Part shown: piece after piece, positions 4,835 through 6,365 of the stretch | Numbering within the stretch: the stretch's first letter is position 1 | Layout: each line of letters begins with the position of its first letter | Notes under the pieces: model-generated | Told to the model about the DNA's origin: nothing | What the model saw: only the letters and a program-made list of their open reading frames with translations | Database searches by the model: none | Made by a program: the position numbers and the translations under genes | Source: Deltaproteobacteria bacterium | Lineage (GTDB): Bacteria > UBA10199 > DSSB01 | Length of the DNA: 6,365 nt | Direction of reading: 5' to 3' | Assembly (NCBI GenBank): GCA_020440745.1 | Contig: JAGRNM010000080.1 | Location: 1 to 6,365, forward strand

Positions 4835-6365
4835 TTATTTTGTTTTATTTAATAAAGGAAGTTCAAAATAAAAAACACTTCCCTCTCCCGTGACTGAAGT
4901 AAAATTAATATGACCATGATGCTTTTCAATAATCGCTTTACAAATACTTAGCCCTAAGCCTGTTCCTCCTTTTTTTCTGGTATCAGAAGAATCAGCCTGA
5001 GAAAATTTTTGAAAAATTCTTTCTCTAAATTCTTCAGGAACTCCTGAGCCTTGATCCTCAATACTAACTTTTGCCATGTTATTAAAAACTGAAATAAAAA
5101 TAGAGACCAAACCCCCTTGAGGAGAATACTTAACCGCATTAGAAATTAAATTAGTTAATACTTGAATAATCCTATCTTGATCTCCTAACACTATTAATTC
5201 TTCTAAGTCATTTTTAAACTTAAGCCTAACATTAAACTGAGACGCATAAGCCTCATTAGACAAAACCACTTGCGTGATTGTTTCTATTAAATTAAAGGCT
5301 TTGTTTTCAAACTTCATTTTACCCGACTCTATTTTTTTTTTTTTTTTTATATCATTAATCAGCCGGATTAAACGGTCACAATTAGAAAGGGCTATTTTTA
5401 ATAGGGAACTAGCTTTTTCTGATAAATCACCTGTTGCACCACCGCTAATTAAACCCAAAGATCCTCTTATAGAAGTCAAAGGTGTTCTTAACTCATGACT
5501 CACTGTAGAAATAAATTCTGCTTTCATTTTTTCGATTTCTTTTTCCTCAGTAATGTCCCAATGAACTCCTAACATCCGACAAGGCTTACCCAATAGATTT
5601 CTATAAGAACGAAACCTAGCTTCTAGATAACGGATTTTCCCCTCAGGTAGTAGTATTCTAAAACTATGGTGAAATATTTTTTTGCTCTCTAAAGCCGATT
5701 TAATGATCTTCTCAACCCCTTCTTGATCTTCAGGATAGATATGTTCCTGATAGACTTTTTGAAGATCCCTTAAGGGTCGATGAGGAAGTCCATAAAGCCT
5801 ATACATTTCAGGATTCCAAAAAATCTTTTCTCCCGGAATATTCCAGTCCAAAATACCAATCTGAGCTGATTTAGTTGCTAACTCAAGGCGCTCTTTATTT
5901 TCAGATAATTTTTCTAAGACAAGCTTAAGCTGGACGCCTTTTTTTAGCGTAGACTGAGCCAAATAAATCATTAAGGCCATAATCAAAGAGAAAAAAAGGC
6001 CAACAATTAAAGAGACCAGTGCCAAAGGCGGTTTCATAGACCCAACAAAGTCAGGTGTAGGAGCTACTTCTAAATGCCATATTTGGCCGTAGACCTCTAA
6101 GCGAAAACTTTGTTTGAATTTGTCATTAAATTCCCGATCTGGAACGTTACTATAAATGATTTTTCCATCTTGTAAAAAATGTATCTGATAAGAGGCCCAA
6201 TATTCATTGGACTTTAAGATCCCTTCTAAAAATGTTTTTAGATTATAAAAACCCGTTACAAAACCATTAAAGTTGCTCTTAAGATATAAGGCATTCCAAG
6301 CTACAAAAATAAGCTCTCCATCCTCTAACTTTTCCATAGGACTAATATTTAATAAGTGCTCTTTC
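4835..6365 (-). CDS. Membrane sensor histidine kinase (CHASE-like sensor, PAS, HisKA, HATPase), 5'-truncated
   Basis: Inner-membrane sensor kinase. The frame is open to the right edge; the ATG at 6337 falls inside the sensor domain, so the true start lies outside. Residues below count from that ATG. Residues 1-100 resemble the distal half of a periplasmic CHASE domain (GFVTGFYNLKTFLEGIL, then GQIWHLEVAPTPDF). A membrane helix follows at 104-128, then a short coiled linker, and a PAS domain at about 150-265 (GILDWNIPGEKIFWNPEMYR, ending WDITEEKE). HisKA is at 268-345 with phospho-acceptor His281 in STVSHELRTPL. The ATPase domain is at 350-496 with N-box (LTNLISNAVKYS), DQGSGVP, IFQKFSQAD and GGTGLGLSI. 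No receiver is attached; the next gene supplies it. Oddly, residues 331-335 are five lysines encoded by a run of 17 A, where relatives usually have Leu-Asp-Leu-Ser-Lys before IESGK. The signal sensed is unknown. Confidence 0.93.
   Translation of the reverse strand, partial: KEHLLNISPMEKLEDGELIFVAWNALYLKSNFNGFVTGFYNLKTFLEGILKSNEYWASYQIHFLQDGKIIYSNVPDREFNDKFKQSFRLEVYGQIWHLEVAPTPDFVGSMKPPLALVSLIVGLFFSLIMALMIYLAQSTLKKGVQLKLVLEKLSENKERLELATKSAQIGILDWNIPGEKIFWNPEMYRLYGLPHRPLRDLQKVYQEHIYPEDQEGVEKIIKSALESKKIFHHSFRILLPEGKIRYLEARFRSYRNLLGKPCRMLGVHWDITEEKEIEKMKAEFISTVSHELRTPLTSIRGSLGLISGGATGDLSEKASSLLKIALSNCDRLIRLINDIKKKKKIESGKMKFENKAFNLIETITQVVLSNEAYASQFNVRLKFKNDLEELIVLGDQDRIIQVLTNLISNAVKYSPQGGLVSIFISVFNNMAKVSIEDQGSGVPEEFRERIFQKFSQADSSDTRKKGGTGLGLSICKAIIEKHHGHINFTSVTGEGSVFYFELPLLNKTK
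5332..5348 (-). repeat. Homopolymer tract of 17 A (coding strand) within the sensor kinase gene
   Basis: Seventeen consecutive T on the plus strand, read as A in the coding strand, span the last base of an ATA codon, five AAA codons and the first base of the next ATA. It is by far the longest homopolymer in the window; the others do not exceed about eight. The reading frame is kept across it, and the lysine block has the same length as the segment it replaces in relatives. Such tracts are prone to replication and transcription slippage, and also to sequencing error. Confidence 0.9.

Noticed and set aside
5274..5498. Plus-strand 74-codon frame with a Phe run, opposite the kinase A tract.
   Set aside because: The Phe run is just the complement of the 17-A tract; the frame is antisense to the conserved HisKA region.
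4835..6337. Complete histidine kinase starting at the ATG at 6337.
   Set aside because: No stop lies between 6338 and 6365, and the N-terminus would begin in the middle of a CHASE-like sensor domain, so the gene continues beyond the window.

Overview
The window is an AT-rich, densely coding stretch of bacterial chromosome with eight protein genes and no RNA genes, insertion sequences, phage genes or CRISPR arrays. Two genes are cut by the window edges. The gene content (MscS-family channel, HemJ-type haem synthesis, CHASE/PAS sensor kinase) suggests a Gram-negative bacterium. A ferrochelatase with an internal cysteine cluster, a type known from Bdellovibrio and Myxococcus, hints at a Bdellovibrionota- or delta-proteobacteria-like lineage. 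That placement is a weak inference only.

Layout. (1) 1-932, plus strand: the 3' part of a mechanosensitive-channel gene. (2) 969-2511, minus strand: a two-gene unit, an atypical Ser/Thr kinase-like protein followed by a PP2C-type phosphatase whose probable TTG start lies 4 bases after the kinase stop. (3) 2512-2622: a 111-bp divergent intergenic region with promoter-like elements on both strands, a palindrome midway, and a possible hairpin that covers the hemJ ribosome-binding site. (4) 2623-4119, plus strand: hemJ-hemH, the last two steps of haem synthesis. (5) 4116-6365, minus strand: a sensor histidine kinase (N-terminus off the edge), a single-domain receiver and an HPt protein, packed as one operon. 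It converges on hemH with a 4-base stop-codon overlap and an inverted repeat that looks like a two-way terminator.

How the genes work together. HemJ oxidises protoporphyrinogen IX to protoporphyrin IX and HemH inserts iron, so this pair finishes haem. The kinase/PP2C pair is probably a reversible Ser/Thr phosphorylation switch with unknown target. The histidine kinase, receiver and HPt hold the first three parts of a His-Asp-His phosphorelay as separate proteins. The final response regulator is not in the window.

The strangest feature is a run of 17 A (coding strand) in the histidine kinase gene. It encodes five lysines exactly where relatives carry a Leu-Asp-Leu-Ser-Lys type segment at the end of the dimerisation domain. 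It could be a slippage/phase-variation tract or an assembly artefact. I found no clearly new multi-gene defence or mobile system here.
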